DNA of 64,000 nt from Chitinophaga pinensis (GCA_943333125.1 CALQSB010000013.1:1-64000), one strand, 5' to 3'. Shown: positions 33,715 to 42,566, counted from the first letter of the stretch. The notes: generated from the letters alone by a model not told the origin. Program-made: numbers and translations.

Positions 33715-36327
33715 TTATTTTAATTTACTTTTTATCTCTTGTAATTTTATTAGGGCTTCAACAGGGGTTAGTCTGTTGATATCCACCGTTTCAAGCAAAT
33801 TTCTGATTTCATCAAAAGTAACTGAATGTGCATCAAATATGTTTAATTGTATTTTAGAACGGGTTATGTTTTTTACATTTTGCATCAATTCGTTTTTTGT
33901 TCCTCCCTGTTGATGATCTCTGCTGTCCTCGAGTTGTTTGAGAATTTCATTAGCTCTTTCAATTAAAGCCGGAGGCATTCCTGCCATACGGGCCACATGA
34001 ATACCAAAGCTGTGGGTGCTTCCTCCCTGTGCCAGTTTTCTAAGAAAAATCACTTTGTTGCCTACTTCTTTATTGGTGATGTGGAAATTTTTGATGCGTT
34101 CAAATTGATTTTCCAGTTCATTTAATTCATGATAGTGAGTAGCGAATAATGTTTTTGGTTTAAATGGAGATTGATGAAGATATTCTGCAATGCTCCAGGC
34201 AATTGAAATTCCGTCGTAAGTGGAAGTGCCCCTTCCAATTTCGTCGAGTAAAATCAAGCTTCTTGAAGTAAGTGTATTGATAATGCTAGCTGTTTCATTC
34301 ATCTCCACCATGAAAGTACTTTCACCTCCGCTTAAATTATCTGACGCGCCGACTCTGGTAAATATTTTATCAGTTATAGGAATACTCGCTGAAGATGCTG
34401 GAACAAAACTTCCCATGTGGGCCATTAAAGTAATCAATGCGGTTTGTCGCAATATGGCACTTTTTCCACTCATGTTCGGCCCCGTTAGTATAATGATTTG
34501 TTGCTGAGTATCATCAAGGCTTACATCATTAGTAATATAGGTTTCTCCAACAGGTAAATTTCTTTCGATTACAGGATGTCTGCAATCTTTTAATTCTAAC
34601 TCATTGCCTGTATGAAGTAAAGGTTTTTTATATCCAAATTGCAGTGCGTTATGCGCAAAGCAGTTCAGGCAATCCAATACTGCCATCACATTTCCATTCA
34701 CCTGCATAGGAGCAATATAATCCTGAAGTTCATTCAGTAAATCCTGAAACAGCTGTTGTTCAATCTGAATGATTTTGTCTTCGGCACCCATTATTTTTTC
34801 TTCATACACTTTCAATTCGGGTGTGATGTATCTTTCGGCATTCGCTAAAGTTTGTTTGCGGATCCAGTTCTCAGGAACTTTTGATTTATGTAAATTGGTG
34901 ACTTCCAGATAATAACCAAATACATTGTTGAAACTTATTTTTAAAGAAGAGATTCCGGTGTTAATGGCTTCTTTCTGTTGTAATTCGATGAGGTAATTTT
35001 TCCCGCCGCTGGATATTACTCTAAGTTCATCTAATTCTTCATGAATTCCTGATGAAATAAGCCCGCCTTTTGTAGAAACAGCAGGAGGGTTTTCATGTAT
35101 TTCCTTTGTGATTTTGTCCATGATATATTCACATGGATTCAATGCATCTCCTAATCTTTTCAGATATTCATTATTGGCCTGAGTACAAATTTCTTTTAGA
35201 TGCCTGGCTTGCTGCAGTCCTTTGGCGACCTGTAACACTTCGCGTGGATTTATTTTTTTCAAAGGCACCTTAGCCGCAAGTCTTTCCACATCACCGGCTT
35301 GCTTTATATGCTGAATAATTTTATTTCGGGTATCGATTTCTTTGATGAGATATTCAACAGCATTTAGTCTTTCATTAATAGCGGTAATGTTATTCAGAGG
35401 CATCAACATCCATCTTTTCAATAATCTTGAGCCCATTGGGGAGCTGCTGTTATTAATGGTTTTGAAAAGCGTGTTTGCTTGTTCGTTATTTGATATCAGT
35501 TCAAGATTTCGAATCGTGAATCGGTCCATCCACAAATGTTCATCACGATTGATGCGCTGCAGTGAAGTGATATGCTGAAGGTTGGGATGTTCGGTATCTT
35601 TTAAATAATGGAGAATGGCACCCGACGCGATAATACCCATAGGCAGCTCATCTACACCAAATCCTTTTAAACTATGCGTGCCAAAATGTTTCAGCAGATT
35701 TTCTGTGGCATAGGCCTCAGTAAAAATCCATTCGTCAAGTGCATAAGTAAAGAAGGAGTTGCCAAAGTTTTCTTTAAAATATTTTTGTTTGTTTCGTTGA
35801 AAGATAACTTCTGCAGGTTGTAAGCTCTGTAAAAGTTTATCTGTGTATTCTTTATCACCTTCGGCAATGAAAAATTCTCCGGTAGAAATATCCAAAAAGG
35901 CCAGACCAATTTTATGTTCATCAAGATGCAAGGCGGCTAAAAAATTATTACTTCCATGGTCTAGTAATTTATCATTAACAGCAACGCCGGGAGTAACCAA
36001 TTCTGTAACACCTCTTTTTACAATGCCTTTTGCTGTTTTGGGGTCTTCCAGCTGATCACAGATAGCCACACGATAACCGGCTTTAACCAGTTTGTGCAAA
36101 TAGGTATCCAATGCATGATGAGGAAAACCAGCTAATTCTAATGAAGAGGCATTGCCGTTGTTCCTTTTGGTTAAGGTAATGCCTAAAACGGCTGAGGCAT
36201 TAATTGCATCCAAACCAAAAGTTTCGTAAAAATCACCCACTCTGAAAAGCAGAATGGCATCAGGATATTTCGCCTTGATGGCATTATGTTGTTGCATTAA
36301 AGGGGTTTCTCCTGCAGCTTTGGCCAT
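33715..36327 (-). CDS. mutS: DNA mismatch repair protein MutS
   Basis: 870 residues from the ATG at 36327 (MAKAAGETPLMQQHNAIK); the three codons upstream need a TTG start and are less likely. The mismatch-wedge Phe-x-Glu motif is GDFYETF (Phe33, Glu35). Walker A is LTGPNMSGKSAILRQ, Walker B SLILLDEIGRGTSTYDG, and the signature loop TLFATHYHELNELE. Length is typical. A TAAATTTG box lies 6 bases upstream (36334-36341), implying a near-leaderless transcript. Confidence 0.96.
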   Translation of the reverse strand: MAKAAGETPLMQQHNAIKAKYPDAILLFRVGDFYETFGLDAINASAVLGITLTKRNNGNASSLELAGFPHHALDTYLHKLVKAGYRVAICDQLEDPKTAKGIVKRGVTELVTPGVAVNDKLLDHGSNNFLAALHLDEHKIGLAFLDISTGEFFIAEGDKEYTDKLLQSLQPAEVIFQRNKQKYFKENFGNSFFTYALDEWIFTEAYATENLLKHFGTHSLKGFGVDELPMGIIASGAILHYLKDTEHPNLQHITSLQRINRDEHLWMDRFTIRNLELISNNEQANTLFKTINNSSSPMGSRLLKRWMLMPLNNITAINERLNAVEYLIKEIDTRNKIIQHIKQAGDVERLAAKVPLKKINPREVLQVAKGLQQARHLKEICTQANNEYLKRLGDALNPCEYIMDKITKEIHENPPAVSTKGGLISSGIHEELDELRVISSGGKNYLIELQQKEAINTGISSLKISFNNVFGYYLEVTNLHKSKVPENWIRKQTLANAERYITPELKVYEEKIMGAEDKIIQIEQQLFQDLLNELQDYIAPMQVNGNVMAVLDCLNCFAHNALQFGYKKPLLHTGNELELKDCRHPVIERNLPVGETYITNDVSLDDTQQQIIILTGPNMSGKSAILRQTALITLMAHMGSFVPASSASIPITDKIFTRVGASDNLSGGESTFMVEMNETASIINTLTSRSLILLDEIGRGTSTYDGISIAWSIAEYLHQSPFKPKTLFATHYHELNELENQFERIKNFHITNKEVGNKVIFLRKLAQGGSTHSFGIHVARMAGMPPALIERANEILKQLEDSRDHQQGGTKNELMQNVKNITRSKIQLNIFDAHSVTFDEIRNLLETVDINRLTPVEALIKLQEIKSKLK

Positions 36328-36333
36328 GGGGGA

Positions 36334-36341
36334 CAAATTTA
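36334..36341 (-). promoter_or_regulatory. Putative -7 box TAAATTTG for mutS
   Basis: On the minus strand a perfect TAnnTTTG match ends 6 bases before the ATG. The surrounding sequence (36345-36385) also resembles family-C repeats (GGTTCAAAG). Confidence 0.35.
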
Positions 36342-36460
36342 AGTGTTAAGTTCCAAAAGTTTAAGATGGTTCAAAGTTTTAATGCATTGACTTATCCACC
36401 AAAAGCGGATAAATCTAATTTCTTTAACACTAAACAATTTACACCCAACAAGTATTATCA

Positions 36461-36468
36461 TATATTTG
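36461..36468 (+). promoter_or_regulatory. Putative -7 box TATATTTG for the LolA-like gene
   Basis: A perfect TAnnTTTG match 12 bases before the ATG at 36481. It argues that translation starts at 36481 or 36487 rather than further upstream at the TTG at 36466. Confidence 0.45.
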
Positions 36469-36480
36469 CGCAAAATAAAA

Positions 36481-37149
36481 ATGCTGATGAATAAAGCTAT
36501 ACTTACTTTACTGATATCATTTCTGGCGATACATCAAATCAATGCTCAGGCACCTAAATCAATGGGCACGAGTGATGCTGATGCTAAAAAGATTCTTGAC
36601 GAAGTAAGTGCTAAGTTTAAAGCCTATAAAACGGTTCAGGCCCAGTTTGTATTAAAAATTGAAAATGGAAGTGGAAAAAGTCTGGGTAGCAAATCAGGGA
36701 ATGTATTCATGAAAGGCACCAAATACAGAATCAGTGCATCCGGACAAGATATTTTTTCTGATGGTTCAAACATCTGGACTTATGAAAAAGCTGCCAATGA
36801 AGTAACCATAAATAAGATTGATCCAACAGCAAATTCCATTACCCCTCAAAAATTATTTACTAATTTCTACGATAAAGATTTTCTATACAAATTAAATGGA
36901 ATCGTAAAAGAAGGAGGGAAAAACCTTCAGGAAATAGAACTCACTCCAATTGATAAAACCAAGCCATTTTTCAAGGTATTATTGTATGTAGATAAGTCTA
37001 CTATTTATACTACCAAGATTTTTGAAAAGACTGGAAACAGATATACCTATAGCATTAACAACATGAAAACGAATGGTCCGATTACCGATGATACATTTAT
37101 TTTTGATGCTAAAAAATACCCTGGGGTTGAAGTGGTGGATTTGAGATAA
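36481..37149 (+). CDS. LolA-like outer-membrane lipoprotein carrier
   Basis: 222 residues from ATG 36481 (36487 also possible); codons upstream overlap a promoter box. The signal peptide is MNKAILTLLISFLAIHQINA. The mature domain shows the LolA half-barrel pattern: LDEVSAKFKAYKTVQAQFVL, GNVFMKGTKYRISASGQDIF, SDGSNIWTYEKAANEVTI, and the DDTFIFDAKKYPGVEVVDLR end. LolA ferries lipoproteins across the periplasm. The sequence is distant from proteobacterial LolA, but the fold pattern and length fit. Confidence 0.88.
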   Translation: MLMNKAILTLLISFLAIHQINAQAPKSMGTSDADAKKILDEVSAKFKAYKTVQAQFVLKIENGSGKSLGSKSGNVFMKGTKYRISASGQDIFSDGSNIWTYEKAANEVTINKIDPTANSITPQKLFTNFYDKDFLYKLNGIVKEGGKNLQEIELTPIDKTKPFFKVLLYVDKSTIYTTKIFEKTGNRYTYSINNMKTNGPITDDTFIFDAKKYPGVEVVDLR

Positions 37150-37215
37150 GTTAGAATTTTAGCTTTGGCTAAGCTAATATCTTATTAAAAGGAAATTAAT
37201 TCCCAAAAGTCAGTC

Positions 37216-37773
37216 TTAGTTTCCCCACCTATAAGTCTTCACTGGTAACCCAGCTAAATCAATCACCCGGTCTACAACAGTGGCAGCGACATCTTCAATG
37301 GTTTTTGGTAAACTGTAAAAGGATGGAGTTGCAGGACAAATAATCCCACCGGCCAAAGTAATGGTTTCCATGTTTTTTATGTGAATCAAATTGTATGGCG
37401 TTTCTCTGGCTACACAAATCAGTTTTCTTCTTTCTTTCAAAATCACATCAGCAGCTCGTGTAATTAAATCATTTGAAATGCCTCCTGCAATTCGTCCTAA
37501 TGTGCCCATGCTACATGGAATAATAATCATTGTATTGTATTGTCCAGAACCCGATGCAAATGGTGCATTGAAATCCTGTTGAGTATAATATTTTATAGGA
37601 AGATTGTTATAGCTTTCATCACCTAATTCTGTTTGCCAAACTTCCTTGGCATTAGTCGTCATCAGTAATGATAATTCATCTATTTTATCTTCAAGTTGCA
37701 ATAATTTATTGAGTAATACTTTAGCGTAAATGGCTCCACTGGCACCGGTTACTGCGACTACGATTTTTTGCAT
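37216..37773 (-). CDS. ubiX: Flavin prenyltransferase UbiX
   Basis: 185 residues. The enzyme joins dimethylallyl phosphate to FMN to make the prenyl-FMN cofactor of UbiD decarboxylases. The signature VAVTGASGAIYAKVLLNKLL starts the protein, followed by IIIPCSMGTLGRIAGGISND (FMN contacts) and the C-terminal RETPYNLIHIKNM. No ubiD is in the window. It is a single gene between the LolA-like gene and the APC permease. Confidence 0.93.
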   Translation of the reverse strand: MQKIVVAVTGASGAIYAKVLLNKLLQLEDKIDELSLLMTTNAKEVWQTELGDESYNNLPIKYYTQQDFNAPFASGSGQYNTMIIIPCSMGTLGRIAGGISNDLITRAADVILKERRKLICVARETPYNLIHIKNMETITLAGGIICPATPSFYSLPKTIEDVAATVVDRVIDLAGLPVKTYRWGN

Positions 37774-37841
37774 TTTTAGTTCGAGTTGATGATAATTGGT
37801 TATAAAACAAAATTAAAGGCGAAAAGTTGATTAATTTTAGA

Positions 37842-37876
37842 TTGTTTGGTGTTTGGTATTTGGCGTTTTTCGTTTG
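37842..37876. repeat. Family-B repeat, left-arm orientation
   Basis: TTGTTTGGTGTTTGGTATTT and GGCGTTTTTCGTTTG lie 31 bases before the permease start. No facing arm is visible. It sits in a promoter region rather than between gene ends. Confidence 0.65.
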
Positions 37877-37906
37877 ACCTATTCCCGAACATAAATCTTA
37901 GGAACC

Positions 37907-39244
37907 ATGCTCCAACGCAAACTAAATCTTTTCCATTCCACAGTGCTCAACATGATCGACATGGTGGGTATTGGTCCGTTTGTTACATTGCCAATCGTGA
38001 TGGGTTATATCGGAGGCATGTATATTTATGCCTGGATAGCTGGTGCATTATTGTCTTTGGTGGATGCCATGATATGGAGTGAATTAGGTGCGGCTTATCC
38101 ATTGGCTGGTGGCAGCTTTAATTTTTTGAGCGAAGCTTATGGAAAGAAAAAAGGGGGGAACCTGATGAGCTTTTTATACGTATGGCAAACGGTCATTCAA
38201 GCTCCTTTGGTGGCAGCATCTGCAGCTATAGGCTTCTCTACTTACTTTTTGTACTTGTTTCCTGATTTACTGGTATGGCAGCAAAAAGCAGTTTCAGGCG
38301 TGGTAATTATTTTTATCACTTTTCTTTTGTACCGAAAAATTGAAAGCATTGGTAAAATTGGAGTTTTACTTTGGGCAGGAGTTTTAGCCACTTTAGGGTG
38401 GATTATTTTTGGTGGTATCAGTCATGGACATATTTTACAACCATTAAAAGAGTTGCCAACTAGTTTTAATTTTAATACACTGGTATCCTTTGCATTTGGA
38501 CAAGCCTGTGTAAAAACGATTTATAGTTACCTTGGATATTATAATGTTTGTCATTTGGGTGGTGAAATTATTAACCCAGGAAAGAATATTCCAAAGAGTA
38601 TGTTCATTTCTGTTATAGGTATTTCCATACTTTATTTATTGATGAACATGAGTATCGGCTCAGTAATTCCCTGGCAGGAAATAAAATCATGGCAGGATGG
38701 GGGTGTCAATAATTTTGTCATCAGTATTTATATGGAAAGGCTATATGGTAAAACTGCAGCAATTGTTGCTACAGTAATGATATTATGGGTAGCAATGGCT
38801 TCATTGTTTGCGGTATTGCTTGGCTATTCAAGGGTGCCTTATGCAGCTGCTGTAAATGGCGCATTTTTTAAAATATTTGCAAAATTACATCCCACTAAAA
38901 ATTTCCCCTACATTTCACTGTTAGTTTTATGTGGAATTGCATTTGTCTTTAGTCTGTTATTCAGAATGGGAGAAATAATCAGCGGCATCCTGGCTATGAG
39001 AATTATGGTGCAGTTTATTGGGCAGGCTATTGGTGTTGTATTGTTGCGCAAAACAAAAGGGACAACTCATTTACCATACAAAATGCCTTTATATCCTTTG
39101 CCTGTAATTATGGCGATACTGATGTGGTTGTTTATTTTTTATGCCACAGGTATGGCTGTGATTACGATGTTTTTGATTGTTGCAGGAAGTGGGGTGATTG
39201 TGTATACTTTAAGAAAGGTTTCACAGGTTTCAGAGGTTCAATAA
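37907..39244 (+). CDS. APC superfamily amino acid permease
   Basis: 445 residues with about 12 membrane segments. The first helix carries GIGPFVTLPIVMGYIGGMY, the unwound substrate-binding GxG-type motif of the APC fold; later SFAFGQACVKTIYSYLGYYN and GYSRVPYAAAVNG match helices 6 and 8. The substrate is probably an amino acid but unknown. The last eight residues (VSQVSEVQ) are translated from the start of a family-C repeat (GTTTCACAGGTTTCAGAGG), so the repeat has replaced or extended the C-terminus. Confidence 0.88.
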   Translation: MLQRKLNLFHSTVLNMIDMVGIGPFVTLPIVMGYIGGMYIYAWIAGALLSLVDAMIWSELGAAYPLAGGSFNFLSEAYGKKKGGNLMSFLYVWQTVIQAPLVAASAAIGFSTYFLYLFPDLLVWQQKAVSGVVIIFITFLLYRKIESIGKIGVLLWAGVLATLGWIIFGGISHGHILQPLKELPTSFNFNTLVSFAFGQACVKTIYSYLGYYNVCHLGGEIINPGKNIPKSMFISVIGISILYLLMNMSIGSVIPWQEIKSWQDGGVNNFVISIYMERLYGKTAAIVATVMILWVAMASLFAVLLGYSRVPYAAAVNGAFFKIFAKLHPTKNFPYISLLVLCGIAFVFSLLFRMGEIISGILAMRIMVQFIGQAIGVVLLRKTKGTTHLPYKMPLYPLPVIMAILMWLFIFYATGMAVITMFLIVAGSGVIVYTLRKVSQVSEVQ

Positions 39245-39324
39245 GTTCAAAAGGTTCATTACGTTTAATACTTGGCAGCAGTTTCTATTGTAAAATTTTC
39301 ATAGGTTCAGATGGTTATCACATT

Positions 39325-39362
39325 ATTCCCTAGCGCTGGCCTTAAGGCCAGTGCTAGGGAAT
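39325..39362. repeat. 38-bp near-perfect palindrome
   Basis: The arms are ATTCCCTAGCGCTGGCCTT and AAGGCCAGTGCTAGGGAAT, with no loop and a central TTAA; the only mismatch is one G/T pair (39335 with 39352). It could be a cruciform, a REP-like unit or a binding site. It is not followed directly by a T-run. Confidence 0.85.
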
Positions 39363-39363
39363 A

Positions 39364-39395
39364 AAAATGCCCACGAATTAAACCATGGGCATTTT
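39364..39395. terminator. Bidirectional intrinsic terminator
   Basis: AAAATGCCCA and TGGGCATTTT form a 10-bp stem with a 12-base loop, flanked by A and T runs on both sides. It sits between the convergent permease and alpha-oxoamine synthase genes and can serve both. Confidence 0.75.
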
Positions 39396-39471
39396 CATTT
39401 TATATGAAGGTTTTTGATATTTAGAGATAACCTTTTAAACTTATTGAACCTTTTAAACCTCTTGAACAATT

Positions 39472-40731
39472 TTACATCGCTTCTGCCATATTCGGAATAT
39501 CAGCTGCTTTATACAACCCTGCATCTAGTTTTTTCTTAGTTTCTTCGAATGCTTTCAATGTAATATCGATGTCTTCAAAGCTATGAGAAGCTGTTGGTAT
39601 CAATCTGTAAATAATATCTCCTTTTGGAATCACAGGATATACAACGATACTGCAAAAAATATGATAATTCTCTCTAAGGTCCATTACCATTTGTGTGGCT
39701 TCTGGAACATCGCCTTTCATGTAAATTGGGGTTACGGGCGAATTAGTATTGCCAATATCAAATCCTCTAGCTTTCAAACCGGATTGCAAACGCGCAACAT
39801 TGTCCCACAATTTCGTTCTCAGCTCAGGCATGTTGATGGTCATTTCCATACGCTTCAACATTCCTTCTACAATCATTAATGGCAGGCTTTTCGCAAATAT
39901 CTGAGAACGGGTATTGTAACGCAAGTATTTAATAACTGCTTTTGGTCCGCTGATAAAAGCACCGATACTTCCCATACTTTTTACAAATGTGCTGAAGTAT
40001 AAATCAATTCCATCCTGACAACCTTGTGCTTCATCTGCGCCAGCCCCAGTTGGGCCCATGTATCCAAATCCGTGAGCATCATCAATCAATATTCTGAATT
40101 CGTATTTCTGTTTTAACGCAACGATTTCTTTTAAAATACCTTGCTCACCATCCATACCAAAAACGCCTTCTGTAATCACTAAAATCCCACCACCATTTTT
40201 TGCCGCTAATTCTTTTGCTCTTTGCAATTGCTTTTCACAATCTTCAATGTCATTGTGTTTGAATGCATAGCGATGTCCCATATGCAGACGCACACCATCT
40301 ACGATACAAGCGTGTGCTTCAGCATCATAAACAATTACATCTCTGCGATTAACCAAAGCATCAATACAACTCATAATTCCCTGATATCCGAAATTGAGCA
40401 ACATGGTATCTTCTCTGCTTACAAACTGACTGATCACTCTTTCCAATTCTTCATGCTTGGTGGTGTTACCACTCATCATTCTGGCACCCATTGGATTCCC
40501 CATGCCATAAGCAGCAGCAGCTTCCGCATCTACTTTTCTTACTTCTGGATGATTTACCAATCCTAAATAGTTATTCAAGCTCCAAACAATCATTTCTTTT
40601 CCTCTGAATTTCATTTTGGGACCTAATTCGCCTTCCAGTTTTGGAAATGCAAAATAGCCATGAGCTCTGTCCATGTGCTGACCAATTGGCCCGCCGTCTT
40701 TTACCAGTTTTTCAAAAACATCCATCGACAA
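39472..40731 (-). CDS. Alpha-oxoamine synthase family enzyme (serine palmitoyltransferase-like)
   Basis: 419 residues, PLP fold type I. Lys251 in DLYFSTFVKSMGSIGAF binds PLP; Asp217/His220 (LIDDAHGFGYMGP) and the ring-stacking His140 (DAEAHACIVDG) are present. The family condenses an acyl-CoA with an amino acid. The N-terminus and GNPMGARMMSGNTTKHEELE differ from the Bacteroides SPT (GSGCAGSRFLNGT), so the amino acid could be serine (sphingolipids) or cysteate (sulfonolipids). KBL or BioF are less likely because no threonine or biotin genes are near. A TATTTTTG box is upstream. Confidence 0.85.
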   Translation of the reverse strand: MSMDVFEKLVKDGGPIGQHMDRAHGYFAFPKLEGELGPKMKFRGKEMIVWSLNNYLGLVNHPEVRKVDAEAAAAYGMGNPMGARMMSGNTTKHEELERVISQFVSREDTMLLNFGYQGIMSCIDALVNRRDVIVYDAEAHACIVDGVRLHMGHRYAFKHNDIEDCEKQLQRAKELAAKNGGGILVITEGVFGMDGEQGILKEIVALKQKYEFRILIDDAHGFGYMGPTGAGADEAQGCQDGIDLYFSTFVKSMGSIGAFISGPKAVIKYLRYNTRSQIFAKSLPLMIVEGMLKRMEMTINMPELRTKLWDNVARLQSGLKARGFDIGNTNSPVTPIYMKGDVPEATQMVMDLRENYHIFCSIVVYPVIPKGDIIYRLIPTASHSFEDIDITLKAFEETKKKLDAGLYKAADIPNMAEAM

Positions 40732-40766
40732 TTAATTTTTGGTGGTTAGTTATTGTTTAAGTGCTG

Positions 40767-40774
40767 CAAAAATA
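40767..40774 (-). promoter_or_regulatory. Putative -7 box TATTTTTG for the spt-like gene
   Basis: On the minus strand, 35 bases before the ATG at 40731; a perfect TAnnTTTG match in the divergent gap with the PafA-like gene. No -33 TTG. Confidence 0.45.
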
Positions 40775-40823
40775 AGGCATTGACACTAAAAACCGTAACA
40801 TTGGCATAACATTGATAATGCAC

Positions 40824-40853
40824 TTGCCGTCAAATTAATTGCCTTTATCTTTG
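40824..40853 (+). promoter_or_regulatory. Promoter TTG-N19-TATCTTTG of the PafA-like gene
   Basis: TTG at 40824-40826 and TATCTTTG at 40846-40853 are separated by exactly 19 bases, an ideal Bacteroidota primary sigma promoter. It lies 15 bases before the ATG at 40869, and because it covers 40839 it excludes the longer in-frame start there. Confidence 0.8.
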
Positions 40854-40868
40854 TTCGAAATTTTCAAA

Positions 40869-42527
40869 ATGGTAAACAAATGCAGATTCAGTATTGTCTT
40901 GTTTTTTTTGACTTTATCCATTTCAGTTTCAGCTCAACAAAATAAAAACACAGCCAAATCAGCTATTTCAACGCCTCAGCCCAAACTCGTTATCGGTTTG
41001 GTTGTAGATCAAATGAGATGGGATTATTTGTATAAATTCAAAAAACTTTACGGAAAAGGAGGATTCAACAGATTGTTAAATCAAGGATTTAGTTGCGACA
41101 ACACCATGATTACCCATCTGCCAACTTACACCGCAGTTGGTCATACTGGTATTTATACAGGTTCCGTACCTGCAATTCATGGAATAGTAGGAAACAACTG
41201 GATTGACAGGGCTTCGGGTAAAAATGTGTATTGCACTGATGATTCAACGGTAATCGGTGTTGGCAGCAACAATGATGCAGGTAAAATGAGTCCGAAAAAT
41301 ATGATGGTAACATCTGTTACAGACCAACTAAGGTTAAATAATAATTTCAAATCAAAAGTAATTGGCATTTCTTTGAAAGACAGAGGTGCCATTCTTCCTG
41401 CCGGACATTCCGCTAATGCTGCTTATTGGTTTGATGACAAAGAAGGCAAATGGATTAGCAGTACTTATTACATGGAATCTCTTCCTTCTTGGGTAAAAAA
41501 TTTCAACGATAAAAAAATGCCCGATTCTTTAATGGCAAAAGGATGGAATGTGATAATGCCTATTAAAGATTATGATTTGAGTACTGATGACAAAGAGAAT
41601 TATGAAGGAAAAATTCCCGGCATTAATCAGAACAGTTTCCCTTACAATACAAATTCATTAGGAGACAAAATATACAAAGCTTTCAAGTATACTCCTTTTG
41701 GAAATACGTATACTTTGAAATTTGCTGAATCTGCTATCGAATACGAACAATTGGGAAATGGAGCGGCAACTGATTTTCTGGCAGTAAGTTTATCTTCAAC
41801 TGATTATATCGGTCATGTATTTGCTCCCAATTCGGTAGAAATAGAAGATACTTACCTCAGATTGGATCTTGATCTGACTGAGTTTCTAAATTATCTAGAT
41901 AAAACAATTGGTGTCGGTAATTATTTATTTTTCTTGACTGCAGATCATGGTGTGGCGCATAACCCAGATTTTATGAAAGAGCATAAATTGCCTGGCGGAA
42001 ATTTCGAAGACAAAGACTTAATGAAGGAGTTGAATGATACTTTGAAATCTTTGAATAGGAGTGTTCCTCAAGTAGTGGCGATAGATAACTCACAAATTTA
42101 TTTTAATGATAACGATGAACTCATCAAAGCCAATGGCAAAGGAATTTTCAAGGATATCATCGTTAGTTTATTGGAAAAGAAATCTTTTATTAGTAACGCT
42201 TTTGATATTGAAAAAGTTTCTACGTCAACATTACCAACAGTGATGATAGAAATGGTTAAAAATAGTTATTATCCTAAACGCAGTGGTGATGTGATGTTCG
42301 TGCCCAATCCCGGTTATTTGGATGGTGGTAAAACAGGCACCACTCATGGTTTGTGGAATCCTTATGATGCACATATTCCATTGGTATGGTATGGTCAAAA
42401 TATTAAATCAGGTCGCTCTCATCGTGAAGTGCATATGACTGATATCGCTGCAACTTTAGCCGCCTTGCTGAATATTCAAATGCCTAATGGGTGTATAGGA
42501 AATGTAATTGAAGAGGTGATAAAGTAA
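40869..42527 (+). CDS. PafA-like alkaline phosphatase family protein, exported
   Basis: 552 residues from the ATG at 40869, the first after the promoter. A signal peptide is clear (MVNKCRFSIVLFFLTLSISV, SAQ). The alkaline phosphatase-fold starts with VIGLVVDQMRWDYL (metal-binding Asp47), continues with HLPTYTAVGHTGIYTG, which holds the Thr nucleophile of the PafA group (near 86-88), and ends with a LTADHGVAHNP metal site. PafA enzymes release phosphate from monoesters in the periplasm. No phosphate-regulation site is evident. Confidence 0.9.
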   Translation: MVNKCRFSIVLFFLTLSISVSAQQNKNTAKSAISTPQPKLVIGLVVDQMRWDYLYKFKKLYGKGGFNRLLNQGFSCDNTMITHLPTYTAVGHTGIYTGSVPAIHGIVGNNWIDRASGKNVYCTDDSTVIGVGSNNDAGKMSPKNMMVTSVTDQLRLNNNFKSKVIGISLKDRGAILPAGHSANAAYWFDDKEGKWISSTYYMESLPSWVKNFNDKKMPDSLMAKGWNVIMPIKDYDLSTDDKENYEGKIPGINQNSFPYNTNSLGDKIYKAFKYTPFGNTYTLKFAESAIEYEQLGNGAATDFLAVSLSSTDYIGHVFAPNSVEIEDTYLRLDLDLTEFLNYLDKTIGVGNYLFFLTADHGVAHNPDFMKEHKLPGGNFEDKDLMKELNDTLKSLNRSVPQVVAIDNSQIYFNDNDELIKANGKGIFKDIIVSLLEKKSFISNAFDIEKVSTSTLPTVMIEMVKNSYYPKRSGDVMFVPNPGYLDGGKTGTTHGLWNPYDAHIPLVWYGQNIKSGRSHREVHMTDIAATLAALLNIQMPNGCIGNVIEEVIK

Positions 42528-42566
42528 AAATCGATGATTTTAAATAATAACGTTATTCTGTAAATG

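Larger units (their letters stand above)
39228..39472. repeat. Family-C arms enclosing palindromes
   Basis: The left arm (39228-39275: CAGAGGTTCAATAAGTTCAA and following) starts inside the permease gene; the right arm (39430-39472: AACCTTTTAAACTTATTGAA and following) ends at the spt-like stop. Between them are a 38-bp palindrome and a terminator hairpin. The arms are complementary, so the gap between the two convergent genes is one large nested inverted repeat. Confidence 0.75.

Noticed and set aside
40839-40868. Longer N-terminus for the PafA-like protein
   Set aside because: The extra codons start with TTG and lie inside an ideal promoter; the ATG at 40869 begins a proper signal peptide.
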